Assembly: GCF_042648405.1 (NCBI RefSeq)
Contig: NZ_JBHRXV010000001.1
Coordinates: 1-64,000 of the forward strand
Direction: 5' to 3'
From: Sphingoaurantiacus capsulatus
GTDB lineage: Bacteria > Pseudomonadota > Alphaproteobacteria > Sphingomonadales > Sphingomonadaceae
DNA length: 64,000 bases
Below the pieces are notes generated by a model. The model had not been told where the DNA came from. It searched no databases and worked only from the letters and a program-made list of their open reading frames with translations. Each line of letters starts with the position of its first letter. Position 1 is the first letter of the stretch. Below are positions 1-10,803 of this stretch, in pieces. The position numbers and the translations under genes were made by a program.

Positions 1-57
1 GAGTGCGCCAACTATCTCGCCAACTCAGGGTATGCTTCCGTGTAGCGTCATCCCGCT

Positions 58-762
58 CTAGAAGGACCCTTCGCTGGTCATCGTCAGGCCGTCGGCGGTC
101 GCGGCGAAGCCGGCGGCGGTGAGCGCGGCGGTGGTGGCCGGGTCCCCCGGTGGCACCATCAAGGACAGGCGATAGCGGCCGTCGCCGAACACGCGGAAGT
201 CGATCCGCTCCTGCCCCGACCCCGATACCAACGGCGCCAGCACCGCATCGCCGTCGCAGCGCAGCGGCCCGGCGAGCTGACCGAGGCGGGCGACCGCCGG
301 ATTGGTGGCGCGCGGCTCGATGCGCAGGGTGCCGGCCGCCTCGGCACAGACGCCGTCGCGGAAGGTGACGTTGACGCCTTCGAACTCGACGGCGTTGACC
401 GGCAGGCCCGAGGCCAGCGCCTCCGGCCCGAGCTTGCCGTTGAGATTTGATACGCCGCCGCTGTTGCCCGACTGGACCAGCGTCCCCGACCAGGCCGGGG
501 TTTCGAGCGACATGCGCGCCTGCCCGATGAACAAAGGCAGGATCGACAGGCCGGCGTCGAGATCGCCGAGCGCCACGCTGCGCAGCCGCGCCTCGGTGAG
601 CGTGCCCGACCACAAGGTGCCGGTAATGCTGCGCGCGCCAAGGCCGCGCTCGTCAAAGCCCAGTTTGTCGAGCGCGATGCGCAGCGGCACCGTCAGCAGC
701 AGCATCACCAGGAAGGCGACGAACAGGAACAGCCAGCGGCCCAAGGGGAGACGGATACGCAT
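58..762 (-). CDS. gspN: GspN, type II secretion system protein N
   Basis: Inner-membrane protein of the type II secretion system, 234 residues. One N-terminal membrane segment (about residues 9-30, hydrophobic run LFLFVAFLVMLLL) is followed by a periplasmic part with the GspN-type pattern ITGTLWSGTLTEARL. It is the last gene of the gsp operon. The ATG at 762 overlaps the gspM stop (ATGA), so translation is probably coupled; the longer open frame upstream is only read-through of gspM DNA. GspN is not present in all type II systems and its exact job is uncertain. Identification rests on position after gspM and on the motif pattern. Confidence 0.88.
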   Translation of the reverse strand: MRIRLPLGRWLFLFVAFLVMLLLTVPLRIALDKLGFDERGLGARSITGTLWSGTLTEARLRSVALGDLDAGLSILPLFIGQARMSLETPAWSGTLVQSGNSGGVSNLNGKLGPEALASGLPVNAVEFEGVNVTFRDGVCAEAAGTLRIEPRATNPAVARLGQLAGPLRCDGDAVLAPLVSGSGQERIDFRVFGDGRYRLSLMVPPGDPATTAALTAAGFAATADGLTMTSEGSF

Positions 763-1244
763 CAGCGGGCCGGCCTCCGCACCGTCAGTTGCACCGCGAT
801 CGTGGTGTCGGCGTTGCGGAACGCCGCGATCTGGTGGACGATCAGCCCATGCTGCACCTCCAGCCGCTGCGCCCAGCCGAAGAAGGCGGCGGGACGGACG
901 GCGGCGATGTTGACCTTGACCTGATGCGACCCTTCCGCCTCCAGCCGCTCGACGGTCATGCCGGCGTCGGCGGCGCTGCGCGTCACGAACGGCGCGAGCG
1001 TCTCGTCGAGCGGCAGCTGCGGGCGGTTGGTCGCCCGCGCCGCGCGGTCGCGCAGTTCCTGCAGATCGGCCAAGGCGACGACGGCGCGGGCGTGGCGCTC
1101 GCGCGCTGCCGAGGTGGCGGTATCGAGCGGGCGGATGATGCCGAGCCAGCCGACGACGATCACCAGCAGCACGCCGAGCCCGGCGAGCATGCGCTGCTCG
1201 CGGTCGCTGCGTTCGCGCCACCAGCTGTTGAACATTGCCATCAT
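762..1244 (-). CDS. gspM: GspM, type II secretion inner-membrane platform protein
   Basis: Bitopic inner-membrane protein of the assembly platform that pairs with GspL. 160 residues: a short cytoplasmic N-terminus (MMAMFNSWWRERSDREQRM), one membrane segment at about 20-38, then a periplasmic ferredoxin-like domain. The ATG at 1244 overlaps the gspL stop, and its own stop overlaps the gspN start. Length and topology fit GspM. The sequence is weakly conserved, as usual in this family, so operon position carries part of the call. Confidence 0.88.
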   Translation of the reverse strand: MMAMFNSWWRERSDREQRMLAGLGVLLVIVVGWLGIIRPLDTATSAARERHARAVVALADLQELRDRAARATNRPQLPLDETLAPFVTRSAADAGMTVERLEAEGSHQVKVNIAAVRPAAFFGWAQRLEVQHGLIVHQIAAFRNADTTIAVQLTVRRPAR

Positions 1245-2323
1245 CGCGGCCTCACGCTGATATCGGTGACTGCGCGCTCCGCCTCGTTGCGGATGGCGCC
1301 GGTGGTGGGTTCGTAGCCGGCGGCGCGCAGCCGGTCCTGAAGGGTCTGGAGATCGCCGCCCTGCGCGGTGGCGACGGCGACCGACAGGCCGCCCGCCGGA
1401 TCGTAGCGCAGGCTGGTCACCTCGGCGCCGGGCGTATCGCGAAGCACGGCGAACAGCGCGGCGGCGGTGGCCGAGAAGCCCCCCGCCCCGCCCTGCGCCG
1501 CCATGTGCGCGCGCACCTGCGTCACCGGGTCGTAGACATCGGCGTCGCGCGGCAGCAGCGCCCTCGCCTCGGTTGCCACCGTCGTCTCGGCGATGTCGGC
1601 GGCGATGTTGTAGCGGAACAGCTGCGCGAGACTGACGAGCAGCATGAGCAGCACCGCCAGCGCGGCGAAGCCGGCGACGCGGCGCAGGCGCTTGCCGTCG
1701 ACCTGCCACGGCTTCGTCTTGGCGAACGCGCCCTGCCGCAGATTGACCGGCAGTGCGTCGAGCGCAGCGGCCAATCCGGCTTCGAACGCATCGGCGTCGA
1801 CCTTCGCCGGCACCGCCTCGCCGATCATCATCGCGGCGAGTTCGGGCTCGGCGGCGAAGGCCAGTCGTGCGCCGCGCACCAGCAGCAGGTCACCCGCCTC
1901 GGCGGCGGCGACGCCGTCTTCGGGCGGCAGGAGCAGCAGTGGCGCGGCGACGATCCGGTCGGGGTCGAGGCCCGCGAGCGCACAGCGCGCCAGCCAGCCG
2001 GCGACCACGCCCGCGTCGGTGACGGCGAGCGGGTAATAGCCCTCGTCATCGCGCGACCCGACCGCGACATGCGCCGAGCCCAGCGGCGCGGCGCACACGT
2101 CGACCGCGGCCAACCGCCCGGCCGCCATCGCCTGTGCGGGCGCGAGATCGGGCATCTCCACCCAATGCAGCGTCACCGCCTCGCCCGGCGCCACCGCGAC
2201 GACCTTGTCGTCGGGCTCGGCGACCGGCGCCGACGCGCCGCGCGCGACGATCGCGCCGTCGTCGTCGAGGCGTACCCAGGCGAGATCATCCTCGCCGCGC
2301 AAAAAGACCAGCAATTGGCTCAT
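1241..2323 (-). CDS. gspL: GspL, type II secretion inner-membrane platform protein
   Basis: Platform protein that binds the GspE ATPase through its cytoplasmic actin-like domain and GspM through its periplasmic part. 360 residues: cytoplasmic domain about 1-205, membrane segment about 215-236 (FAALAVLLMLLVSLAQLF), periplasmic domain to the end. I chose the ATG at 2323 because it forms an ATGA overlap with the gspK stop, as at the neighbouring junctions; an ATG five codons upstream (2338) is possible. Stop overlaps gspM start. Confidence 0.9.
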   Translation of the reverse strand: MSQLLVFLRGEDDLAWVRLDDDGAIVARGASAPVAEPDDKVVAVAPGEAVTLHWVEMPDLAPAQAMAAGRLAAVDVCAAPLGSAHVAVGSRDDEGYYPLAVTDAGVVAGWLARCALAGLDPDRIVAAPLLLLPPEDGVAAAEAGDLLLVRGARLAFAAEPELAAMMIGEAVPAKVDADAFEAGLAAALDALPVNLRQGAFAKTKPWQVDGKRLRRVAGFAALAVLLMLLVSLAQLFRYNIAADIAETTVATEARALLPRDADVYDPVTQVRAHMAAQGGAGGFSATAAALFAVLRDTPGAEVTSLRYDPAGGLSVAVATAQGGDLQTLQDRLRAAGYEPTTGAIRNEAERAVTDISVRPR

Positions 2324-3297
2324 TCGTCCGCCGTCCATCGCCGCGCGACCACCCGCGCCGGCGGGCGCGAGGCGTCGATCAGCGCCGTTTCGTGAAGCTC
2401 CGCTTCGCCGACGCGAAGCTGCATGTCGAGTTGATACCAGCGCGTGCGCACCTGCGGCTGCTCCAGCACATCGGCCATCGGCACCAGCCCCTGCAGCGCC
2501 GGCAGGCGCCAGAAATCGTAGCTGCCGTTCCAGCCGGCTTCGGGCCGCTGCGCCAGCATGCCCTGCGCGCGATTCTGGTCGAGGTCATTGGGCATCATCA
2601 TGGCGATCAGTCGCGCCTGTTCGGGGGCCAGCGTGTTGATGTTGATCGGCGACAAGGCCGTGGTCGGCAGCGCGCAGACCCAGGGACGCAGCAGCTCGTA
2701 GATTTCCGGCGTGACGCCGGCAATGGCGCGCAGCTCGCTCACCTCGGCGAGCAAGGTATTGCCGGTGCGATAGGGATCCTCGCCGCCATCATAGCCTTCG
2801 TCCTCGACGCCGCCGGGCACCGGCACAGTGTCGGTGTCGATCCAGTCGACGGTGGCCATGGCGACGCGCCGCGCATCACCGCCGAGCAGGCCGAGGCTGA
2901 CCATCAGCGCCTCGAACTGCTGGACGCCGCGCGGGCGGATGACGCGCGGCGACGGCGGGTCGTTCATCACCACCGAGTTCAGATTGAAGCAGTTGCCGCC
3001 GTCGCGCACCGTGACCCGCGCTTCGCCGACGGGCAGCGGCAGCACGGTGGTGCGGCCGTTCCAGTCCCCTGCCAGTGTGGTACGGCCGGGGTCACGTTGC
3101 ATGAGGTCGTCGATGCGGGTGGTGGCCAGCAGTTCGCCCGCCACAGCGAAGTTGCGTGCCTGTTCGAGCGCGGCGGCGTTGAATTCGAGGTTGGTGGCAA
3201 GGCGCATGCGGTCGAACGACGCCGCCGCAATGCCGCCAAGCACGGCGACCAGCAGCAGCACCGACAAAAGCGCCGCGCCTTCCTGCCCTCGCTTCAT
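2320..3297 (-). CDS. gspK: GspK, minor pseudopilin of type II secretion
   Basis: Minor pseudopilin that caps the pseudopilus tip with GspI and GspJ. 325 residues, the size expected for GspK and much larger than other pseudopilins. The N-terminus MKRGQEG followed by AALLSVLLLVAVLG is a prepilin leader and hydrophobic helix; cleavage is expected after Gly7. As is usual for GspK the conserved Glu5 of the mature protein is absent. Contains a PININTLAPEQ-type segment typical of the alpha domain. ATG at 3297 overlaps the gspJ stop (ATGA); the longer frame to 3417 is shadow. Confidence 0.93.
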   Translation of the reverse strand: MKRGQEGAALLSVLLLVAVLGGIAAASFDRMRLATNLEFNAAALEQARNFAVAGELLATTRIDDLMQRDPGRTTLAGDWNGRTTVLPLPVGEARVTVRDGGNCFNLNSVVMNDPPSPRVIRPRGVQQFEALMVSLGLLGGDARRVAMATVDWIDTDTVPVPGGVEDEGYDGGEDPYRTGNTLLAEVSELRAIAGVTPEIYELLRPWVCALPTTALSPININTLAPEQARLIAMMMPNDLDQNRAQGMLAQRPEAGWNGSYDFWRLPALQGLVPMADVLEQPQVRTRWYQLDMQLRVGEAELHETALIDASRPPARVVARRWTADE

Positions 3298-3875
3298 GAC
3301 AGGCCCGCGCCGACGAGGAAGAGCTGGCGCAGCTCGGGCGCATTCTCCAGCACCACCACCGTCTCGATCGCCTGCGGCAGCAGCTCGGGCCGCACCGCGT
3401 CCCAGCGATCGCGCCATTCGCCGTCGATGCGGTAGCGCACGGTGATCGAGCGCACGCCCGACAGCAGCACCGCGGTCGGGCCCGGCTTGCCGCCGTCGAC
3501 GTGCGCGAAGGCGACACGCTCCAGCCGCCCTTCGCGCAGGCGATATTCGACGCGCTGCAGCGAGGCGCGCGGGGCGGCATCCTCATTGGCCCAGCCGCGG
3601 CGCACGAAGGCCATCAGCAGCTCGCCCTCGCCGGCGCGGAAAGCCGGCGACAGGCTGCCGTCCTCGCGCCGGTACAGGCGCACCGCGGCCTGGGCGAGAT
3701 CGGAGGTGAGCAGCGAGCGGGTGCGCAGCGCCGCCGACAGCGCCTCGACACGCGCGGTCGATTGCTCGCGGCTGTCGACGCTGAACGCCAGCAAGGCGAC
3801 GCCGCTCGCCGACAGCAGCCCGAAGATCAGCAGCGCGACCATCAGCTCGACGAGGGTGAAGCCGTTGCGTTTCAC
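3294..3875 (-). CDS. gspJ: GspJ, minor pseudopilin of type II secretion
   Basis: Minor pseudopilin, 193 residues. Type IV prepilin-like leader MKRNG followed by FTLVELMVALLIFGLLSASG, with Glu5 of the mature form present; processing by the GspO peptidase encoded in the same operon is expected. The C-terminal part has the GspJ length and pattern. The start overlaps the gspI stop and the stop overlaps the gspK start, so it is translationally coupled on both sides. Confidence 0.92.
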   Translation of the reverse strand: MKRNGFTLVELMVALLIFGLLSASGVALLAFSVDSREQSTARVEALSAALRTRSLLTSDLAQAAVRLYRREDGSLSPAFRAGEGELLMAFVRRGWANEDAAPRASLQRVEYRLREGRLERVAFAHVDGGKPGPTAVLLSGVRSITVRYRIDGEWRDRWDAVRPELLPQAIETVVVLENAPELRQLFLVGAGLS

Positions 3876-4234
3876 AGCATCACCGCCCGCCGCACGACGG
3901 TGACCGCCGCGACATTGGTGCCGGCGCTGTTCATCACCGCGATGTCGATGCGCTGCAGCCGCGTGTCGGCGGTGCTCTTGACCTCGCGCACCCAGGCCCA
4001 GTCGCGGCCCGCGTTGCGCTCGACGCCACTTTCCTTGCCGACGGCCGGCGGCGACACATCGGTCAGCACCTCGACCGCGACGTTGCGCGCGACGATCCCG
4101 CCGATCGCTTTCTCGTCGAGATGCGCGACGGTACCGAACGCCGCGCCCTGCAGGCGCAGCAACGCGAGCGCAGCAAGGCTGAAGATCGCCAGCGCCACCA
4201 GCACCTCGACAAGGGTGAAGCCGTCATCCCGCAT
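3872..4234 (-). CDS. gspI: GspI, minor pseudopilin of type II secretion
   Basis: Minor pseudopilin of 120 residues that initiates tip assembly with GspJ and GspK. Leader MRDDG followed by FTLVEVLVALAIFSLAAL, with the processing glycine and Glu5 present. Its start lies inside the 3' end of gspH (11-base overlap), and its stop overlaps gspJ. Size and position between gspH and gspJ match the standard gsp order. Confidence 0.92.
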   Translation of the reverse strand: MRDDGFTLVEVLVALAIFSLAALALLRLQGAAFGTVAHLDEKAIGGIVARNVAVEVLTDVSPPAVGKESGVERNAGRDWAWVREVKSTADTRLQRIDIAVMNSAGTNVAAVTVVRRAVML

Positions 4235-4799
4235 CGACGCGCACTGCCCCCGCCGCCTCGACGGTCACCCGCGAGGCCGCGCCGTCGCGCGACAGCCGCA
4301 CCACGGCGGGGGTCGCGAGGCCGGTCACGTCGAACACCACGCGCCCTTCGCTGACCCCGCTGCCGGTCACCATGGTGCCGGCGGGCCAGCGGCGCGTGCC
4401 GAAGGCGCCGCCCTGCGCGGGCAGCCAGACGCCGCCGCGCCGCACCTCGAACCGGTAGCCGCCGCCATCGATCTTCACCGCCATGTCGCGGCCGCCGACG
4501 ATGGCGGCGTCACGCGCGGCGGACAGGCGCGCGGCCAGCCGCTCGCCCTCGCCGCGCAGCTCGCTGCTGCCGTCGGGAAGCGCCAGGGCGACCGCCGCGC
4601 TCGCGAGGCCGAGGATGACGATGGTCACCATCAGCTCGACGAGCGTGAAGCCTTGTTCGCCGGGGTTACCCCTCCACCGCCTGCGGCGGTCCCCCTCCCC
4701 GTTCCGGGGAGGATGAGCAGGGCATGCGCGCTCATCCTCCCCGGAACGGGGAGGGGGACCCTGCGGAGCAGGGTGGAGGGGGCTCGCCGCGGCGCTCAC
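4224..4799 (-). CDS. gspH: GspH, minor pseudopilin with unusual long leader
   Basis: Minor pseudopilin, 191 residues as drawn. The mature part starts at the motif QG/FTLVELMVTIVILGLASA, with processing glycine and Glu5. The only in-frame start I can find is a GTG at 4799, directly after the gspG stop. This gives a pre-sequence of about 50 residues rich in Pro, Arg and Gly, encoded almost entirely by a C/G-rich inverted repeat (4669-4782). Ordinary GspH leaders are about 5-12 residues. Either the repeat entered the gene and the long leader is tolerated, or expression has suffered. No frameshift is seen in the mature part. Confidence 0.85.
   Translation of the reverse strand: MSAAASPLHPAPQGPPPRSGEDERACPAHPPRNGEGDRRRRWRGNPGEQGFTLVELMVTIVILGLASAAVALALPDGSSELRGEGERLAARLSAARDAAIVGGRDMAVKIDGGGYRFEVRRGGVWLPAQGGAFGTRRWPAGTMVTGSGVSEGRVVFDVTGLATPAVVRLSRDGAASRVTVEAAGAVRVDAG
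4669..4782. repeat. C/G-rich inverted repeat inside the gspH leader
   Basis: Two arms, about 4669-4718 and 4730-4782, are near-perfect reverse complements around a short centre (AGGGCATGCGC). The inner arm contains CCTCCCCGTTCCGGGGAGG, itself a hairpin, and the outer ends read CCCCTCCACC and GGTGGAGGGG. The element keeps the gspH frame open from the GTG at 4799. Similar C-rich elements lie at 55246-55360 and 56979-57124. Confidence 0.8.
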
Positions 4800-5240
4800 C
4801 TATCCCCAGTTGCCGATGTCGGCGTTCTCTTCATCCCCGCCTTCCTGGCCATCGGCACCGAAGGAGAACACGTCGAACGGCCCCTGCCGGCCCGGCGCGC
4901 GATACTGGTAGGGCCGGCCCCACGGATCGTTGGGCAGGCGGCGCAGATAGCCGCCGTTCGGGTAACGGCCGGTCTGCGCGACCGAGGCCGGCGCGGTCAT
5001 CAGCGACTGCAAACCCTCCTCGGTCTTGGGGTAGGTGAAATGGTCGAGCCGGTAGCGGTCGAGGCTCTGCTCGATCAGCGCGATATCGGCCTTGGTCTTC
5101 TCGGTCATCGCGCGGTCCTGGCTGGGCAGGACGTTGACGATGACGACGGTGGCGAGAAGCCCGATGATGACGATCACCACCATCAGCTCGACGAGGGTGA
5201 AGCCCTCTTCGTCACGGTTCTGGGACATACTCTTCCTCAT
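4800..5240 (-). CDS. gspG: GspG, major pseudopilin of type II secretion
   Basis: Major pseudopilin that forms the shaft of the pseudopilus. 146 residues, the normal length. Leader of 12 residues ending EEG, then FTLVELMVVIVIIGLLATVV with Glu5. The C-terminal half carries the GspG landmarks TYPKTEEGLQSL, LPNDPWGRPYQY and FSFGADGQEGG (calcium-binding region with GGDEENADIGNW). Its ATG overlaps the gspF stop. Confidence 0.97.
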   Translation of the reverse strand: MRKSMSQNRDEEGFTLVELMVVIVIIGLLATVVIVNVLPSQDRAMTEKTKADIALIEQSLDRYRLDHFTYPKTEEGLQSLMTAPASVAQTGRYPNGGYLRRLPNDPWGRPYQYRAPGRQGPFDVFSFGADGQEGGDEENADIGNWG

Positions 5241-6449
5241 GTGGCGGCCAGCGTGTCGAGCTGGAGAATGGGGAGCAGGATCGACAGCACGATCATCGCC
5301 ACGACCCCGCCCATCACGATGATGACACCGGGTTCGAGCAGCGAGAGCGCCGTCGCGGTGAAGCTGTCGAATTCGCGTTCGAGATAGTCGGCGGCGCGCT
5401 CGAGCATCAGGTCGAGCCGGCCGCTGCTCTCGCCGCCCGCCGCCATGTAAACGAGCAAAGGCGGGAACACCGCGCTACGCCGCATCGCCGCCGAGAGGCT
5501 GCCGCCTTCGCGGATCGATTCGACGATCTCTTCGGAGGCGAGGCGTAGCGCGCGGTTGTTGACGGTTCGCGTGGTGAGCGCGAGGCCCTCGATCAACGGC
5601 AACTTGGAGGCGACCATCGTCGAGAGGGTTCGCGCCATGCGCGCGGCGTGGAGGTCGCGGATGAGCCGGCCGAGCAAAGGCAGAGTCAAAAGCCGACGGT
5701 CGAAGCGCAGGCGGAACTCCTCATTCTTCAGCGCGCGCCACAGCAGGAAGCCCGACAGGCCGATGACGCCGAGCAGCAGCCACCAATAGCCGGACAGGAA
5801 TTCGGAGATGGCGATGACGATGCGGGTGAGCAGCGGCAGTTGCTGGCCCATGTCGTCGAACTGTTCGACCACCTTCGGCACCACGAAGATCATCAGCGAG
5901 ATGACGACGAGCGTCGCCACCACCGCGAGCGAGGCGGGATAGGCGATGGCGGCGAGCACCTTGCCGCGGACCACCGCCTGCCGCTCCTGCAGATCGGCGA
6001 GGCGTTCGAGGATGTCGGGCAAGGTGCCCGAGCTTTCGCCGGCGGACACCATCGCGCGGTAGAGCGGCGGGAAGCTCGACGCCTCCAGCCCCATCGCCTC
6101 CGACAGCCGCCGGCCTTCGACGACGCCGGCATGGACGCGCGCCAGCACGCGGCGGACATGCTCCTGCTCCGACTGTTTGGTGATCGTGCGCAGCGCCTCT
6201 TCGAGCGGCGTCACCTGCGACAGCGTCGCGATCTGGCGGGTGAACAGGGTGAGTTGCTTGGCCGACAGGCGGCGGCGGAAGCTGATGCTGCGCTGGAGCA
6301 GCGGCGCGGCCTCGGCGGTGCGCGCATCCTCGATCTTTACCGGGAACAGCTTGCGGTCGAGCAGTTGCGCGCGCGCCGCCTCGACATCGGGCGCGGCGAC
6401 ACGGCCGCGCCGCTCGCGCCCGGCGGTGTCGATCGCGGCGTAGCTGAAC

Positions 6450-6457
<8 letters not shown>
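5237..6457 (-). CDS. gspF: GspF, type II secretion inner-membrane platform protein
   Basis: Polytopic inner-membrane protein of the assembly platform that interacts with GspE and GspL. 406 residues, the usual size, with two repeated GspF domains (about 70-190 and 275-395), each carrying a conserved PPLYRAMVSAGESSG or FPPLLVYMAAGGESSG box. Three membrane segments are visible, the last near the C-terminus (GVIIVMGGVVAMIVLSILLPIL). Overlaps gspE by 8 bases and gspG by 4. Confidence 0.96.
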
Positions 6458-7921
<1,464 letters not shown>

Positions 7922-7925
<4 letters not shown>

Positions 7926-10126
7926 TTCGGCGGGACCGGCGTCTGGATGATCGTTGTGGTGGTCTTCACCTCGGGGATGATGATCGCCGGCTGCGTGGTC
8001 GTCGTGGTGCTGCTCGTCGTGCCGGGCACCGGCGCCGGACGCACGGTCGGCGGCGCGGCGGTCGGCGTCGGAGCGGGCGGCGGCGCGACGGGGGCGGTGG
8101 TACCCATGTAATCGCGCACCAGCTCTTCGAGCGTCGGCTCCAGCTTCGGGTTCTGCTGCACCTGCTGATCGCGCACATAGCCATAGCGCTGGGCGGCGAG
8201 CCGCTGCGCATCGGCCTTCGAGCGCAGGATGGTCGGGCGGATGAACACCATGAGATTGGTCTTGGTTCGCGAGCGCGCCCGCGACTTGAACAGCTCGCCG
8301 AGGCCCGGGATGCTCGACAGGATCGGGATGCGCTCGATGGTCTTGCGCTCGTTGTCGTCGAGCAGGCCGCCGAGTGCGATGATCTCGCCATCGTCGACGG
8401 TGACCGTCGTTTCGATCTCGCGCTTGTTGAGGATCAGCTCGCTGTTGTCGTTCGACACCGGCCCGGCGATCGAGCTGACTTCCTGGCGGAGGAACAGCTT
8501 GATCGCGCCGCCGGCGTTGATCTGCGGCTTCACCTCGAGCTGGATGCCGACATTCTGGCGCTGCACGGTGCGGAAGGCGTTGTCGAAATTGTCGCCGAGC
8601 GCCTGCCCCGTGGTGATCGGGATCTCCTGGCCGACGAGCAGCTTGGCTTCCTGATTGTCGAGCGTCATCACCGACGGCGTCGACAGAATGTTGCTTTCGG
8701 TATCCGATCGCACCGCGTTGATGATCGCGCCGAACACGCCGTTGCGGCCGACGTTGGTCGCGATGCCGCCGAAGCCGCCGCCCGCCGCGATGATCGAGTT
8801 GATCGCCGCCTGCGCAAGCTGGTCGCTGACTCCGCCGCTGGTGGTGGTCGTCACCGTGCCGGAATCGATCGTCGTCGTGGAAGTGTTGAGCTCACGCGCG
8901 GCGATCGCTGCACCAACCGTCAGGATGTTGGGCGCGGCGTTGGAATAGTTGGTGGCGGCGAACGGGATGTTGCTGCCCGGCTCGCCCGCGAGCAGGAACT
9001 GCACGCCGAGGCGGCGCGCCGCCTGATCGGAAATCTCGACGATGATCGCCTCGACCAGCACCTGCTCGCGGCGGGTGTCGAGCTGCCGCACCACTTCGCC
9101 GAGTGTGCGCTGCATGTCGCTGGGCGCGGCGATGATCAGCGCGTTGGCGCCTTCATAGCGCGCGACGACGGCGCGGGCGGTGCCGCCCGGCCCGCCGACA
9201 ACGGCAGCGCCGCCCGACGACGCCATCGAGGTGGTGGTTGCCGGCGCCGAAGCGCTGCTGGCGGTCGCGCCGCCCGGGGTCGATGAGGAGGACGACATCG
9301 TCACTGCCTGCCCGACCAGCTGCTGCAGCACCGGCAGCAGCTTTTCGGCGTCGGCATGTTCGAGGAACAGCACGCGCACGTCGGTGCCCGCCGCGGCGCG
9401 CTTGTCGAGGTCGTCGACGATCTGCGCGAGGCGCGCCACCGCCGCCGGGTCGCCGCGCAGGGCCAGCGAGTTGGAGCTGTCGATGGCGACGATCGACACG
9501 CCGGTATTGCCTTCGCCGCGCGGGCCGACCAGCTGGGTCAGCGACTGCGCGATCTCGCGCGCGCCGGCATTCTTCAGCGGCAGCACGCGGGTCGAGGCGC
9601 GATCGCGGTCGAGCTGGCCGAGCAGCGCGCGGACGCGGCGGACATTGTCGGCGAAGTCGGCGACGACGATGGCGTTGCCGCTGCGGTTCGCCGTCACCTG
9701 CCCGTCCTTGCTGACCAGCGGCCGCACCGTCTCGATAACCGAGGCGGCGTCGATGGCGTCGAGGCGGATCACCTCGGTGACGAAGCGGTCGTCGCCGCCG
9801 CCGCGCACCGTCGGGCTCGACGCCGCGGTGAACGCCGGCTGGACGCGGTAGGCGCCACCGGTCGCCGGCACCACGACGAAGCCGTTGGCGCGCAGGGTGG
9901 CGAGGAACAGCTCGAAATATTCGGTGCGCCCCAGCGGGCGTTCGCTAACCACCGTCACCTTGCCGGTGACGCGCGGGTCGATGATGAAGGTGCGGCCCGT
10001 GGCGCGCGACACGTCCTGGATATAGGCGCGCACATCGGCGTCGCGCAGGTTGACGGTCTGCTGCGCCGCGCCGGGAACGGCGAGCGCCAGCGCCATGGCG
10101 GTGAAAAGGGTCAGTCGACGGTTCAT
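7922..10126 (-). CDS. gspD: GspD, type II secretion outer-membrane secretin
   Basis: Secretin that forms the outer-membrane channel. 734 residues with a signal peptide ending near AAQQ (about residue 21), an N0 domain (TVNLRDADVRAYIQDVSRATG), N1-N3 repeats, and a C-terminal secretin domain containing VGQEIPITTG and LDDNERKTIERIPILSSIPGLGELF. An Ser/Thr/Gly-rich insertion sits in the N3 repeat, and the tail after residue 670 is Pro/Thr-rich. ATG at 10126 forms an ATGA overlap with gspC; the longer open frame to 10855 is antisense/read-through noise. No pilotin gene was seen next to it. Confidence 0.96.
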
Positions 10127-10734
10127 TGGGCGGGCACCGGCTGCGGGGTCGGCGACACCGGGGGCGGCGCGCTCATGGAGGGCGGCGGCACCTGAACGGC
10201 GGCGCCTTGGGTGGCGATGTCGGGCATGATCATGTTTCCGGGCGTGACCGGCGGCGTCGAGGGGACGGCCGACTGGTCGAGATAGAGTTTCTCGCGCGTG
10301 TCGCCGCGCGCGATGGTGACGCTGTCGAAGTCGACGGCCTGAAGCTTCACGCCGGGCATGACCTCCTCGTTGACGAGGAAGCTCTGCTGCGTGCCGCCGA
10401 CATCGAGGATCGCCGAGCCGCGGCCGGAGACGGTGTCGACGCGGGTGCCGAGCAGGCTGAGGTTGAGGCTGGTGACCGCGACCGGGCCGCTGTCCGACGC
10501 GGTGCGGAAGAAGGGGTCGAACTCGCGCAGTACCGGCGCTTCGGCGGGGGCGGCGGTCGGCGCGGGCGCGCGCCAGTTGCCCAGCGGCTCGACCGGGGTC
10601 GCCACCGTCCAGACAAGGCGCGCCAGCTGCAGCGCCACGAAGGTCAGCAGCAGTAGCTCGGCGCCGGTATAGGCGTAGCGGTGCGGCAGCTCCTTCAGCA
10701 GGCGGCGCGCACGCTCGTCGAATCGCAACAACAT
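10123..10734 (-). CDS. gspC: GspC, type II secretion inner-membrane protein
   Basis: Bitopic inner-membrane protein that links the platform to the secretin through its homology region. 203 residues: membrane segment about 23-45 (GAELLLLTFVALQLARLVW), homology-region domain about 85-165 (VAVTSLNLSLLGTRVD, SAILDVGGTQQSFLVNEEVMPGVKL), then a Pro-rich tail with no PDZ or coiled coil. The short, Pro-rich C-terminus is a variant of the family. Stop overlaps gspD. A 69-base gap separates it from gspO upstream. Confidence 0.9.
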   Translation of the reverse strand: MLLRFDERARRLLKELPHRYAYTGAELLLLTFVALQLARLVWTVATPVEPLGNWRAPAPTAAPAEAPVLREFDPFFRTASDSGPVAVTSLNLSLLGTRVDTVSGRGSAILDVGGTQQSFLVNEEVMPGVKLQAVDFDSVTIARGDTREKLYLDQSAVPSTPPVTPGNMIMPDIATQGAAVQVPPPSMSAPPPVSPTPQPVPAQ

Positions 10735-10803
10735 CTGGTCGGATGCTTTCCCCGGAAGAGCCTGCCGATACCGGCGTGGCCTGTCGCTTCTGTGACAGCA
10801 ACG

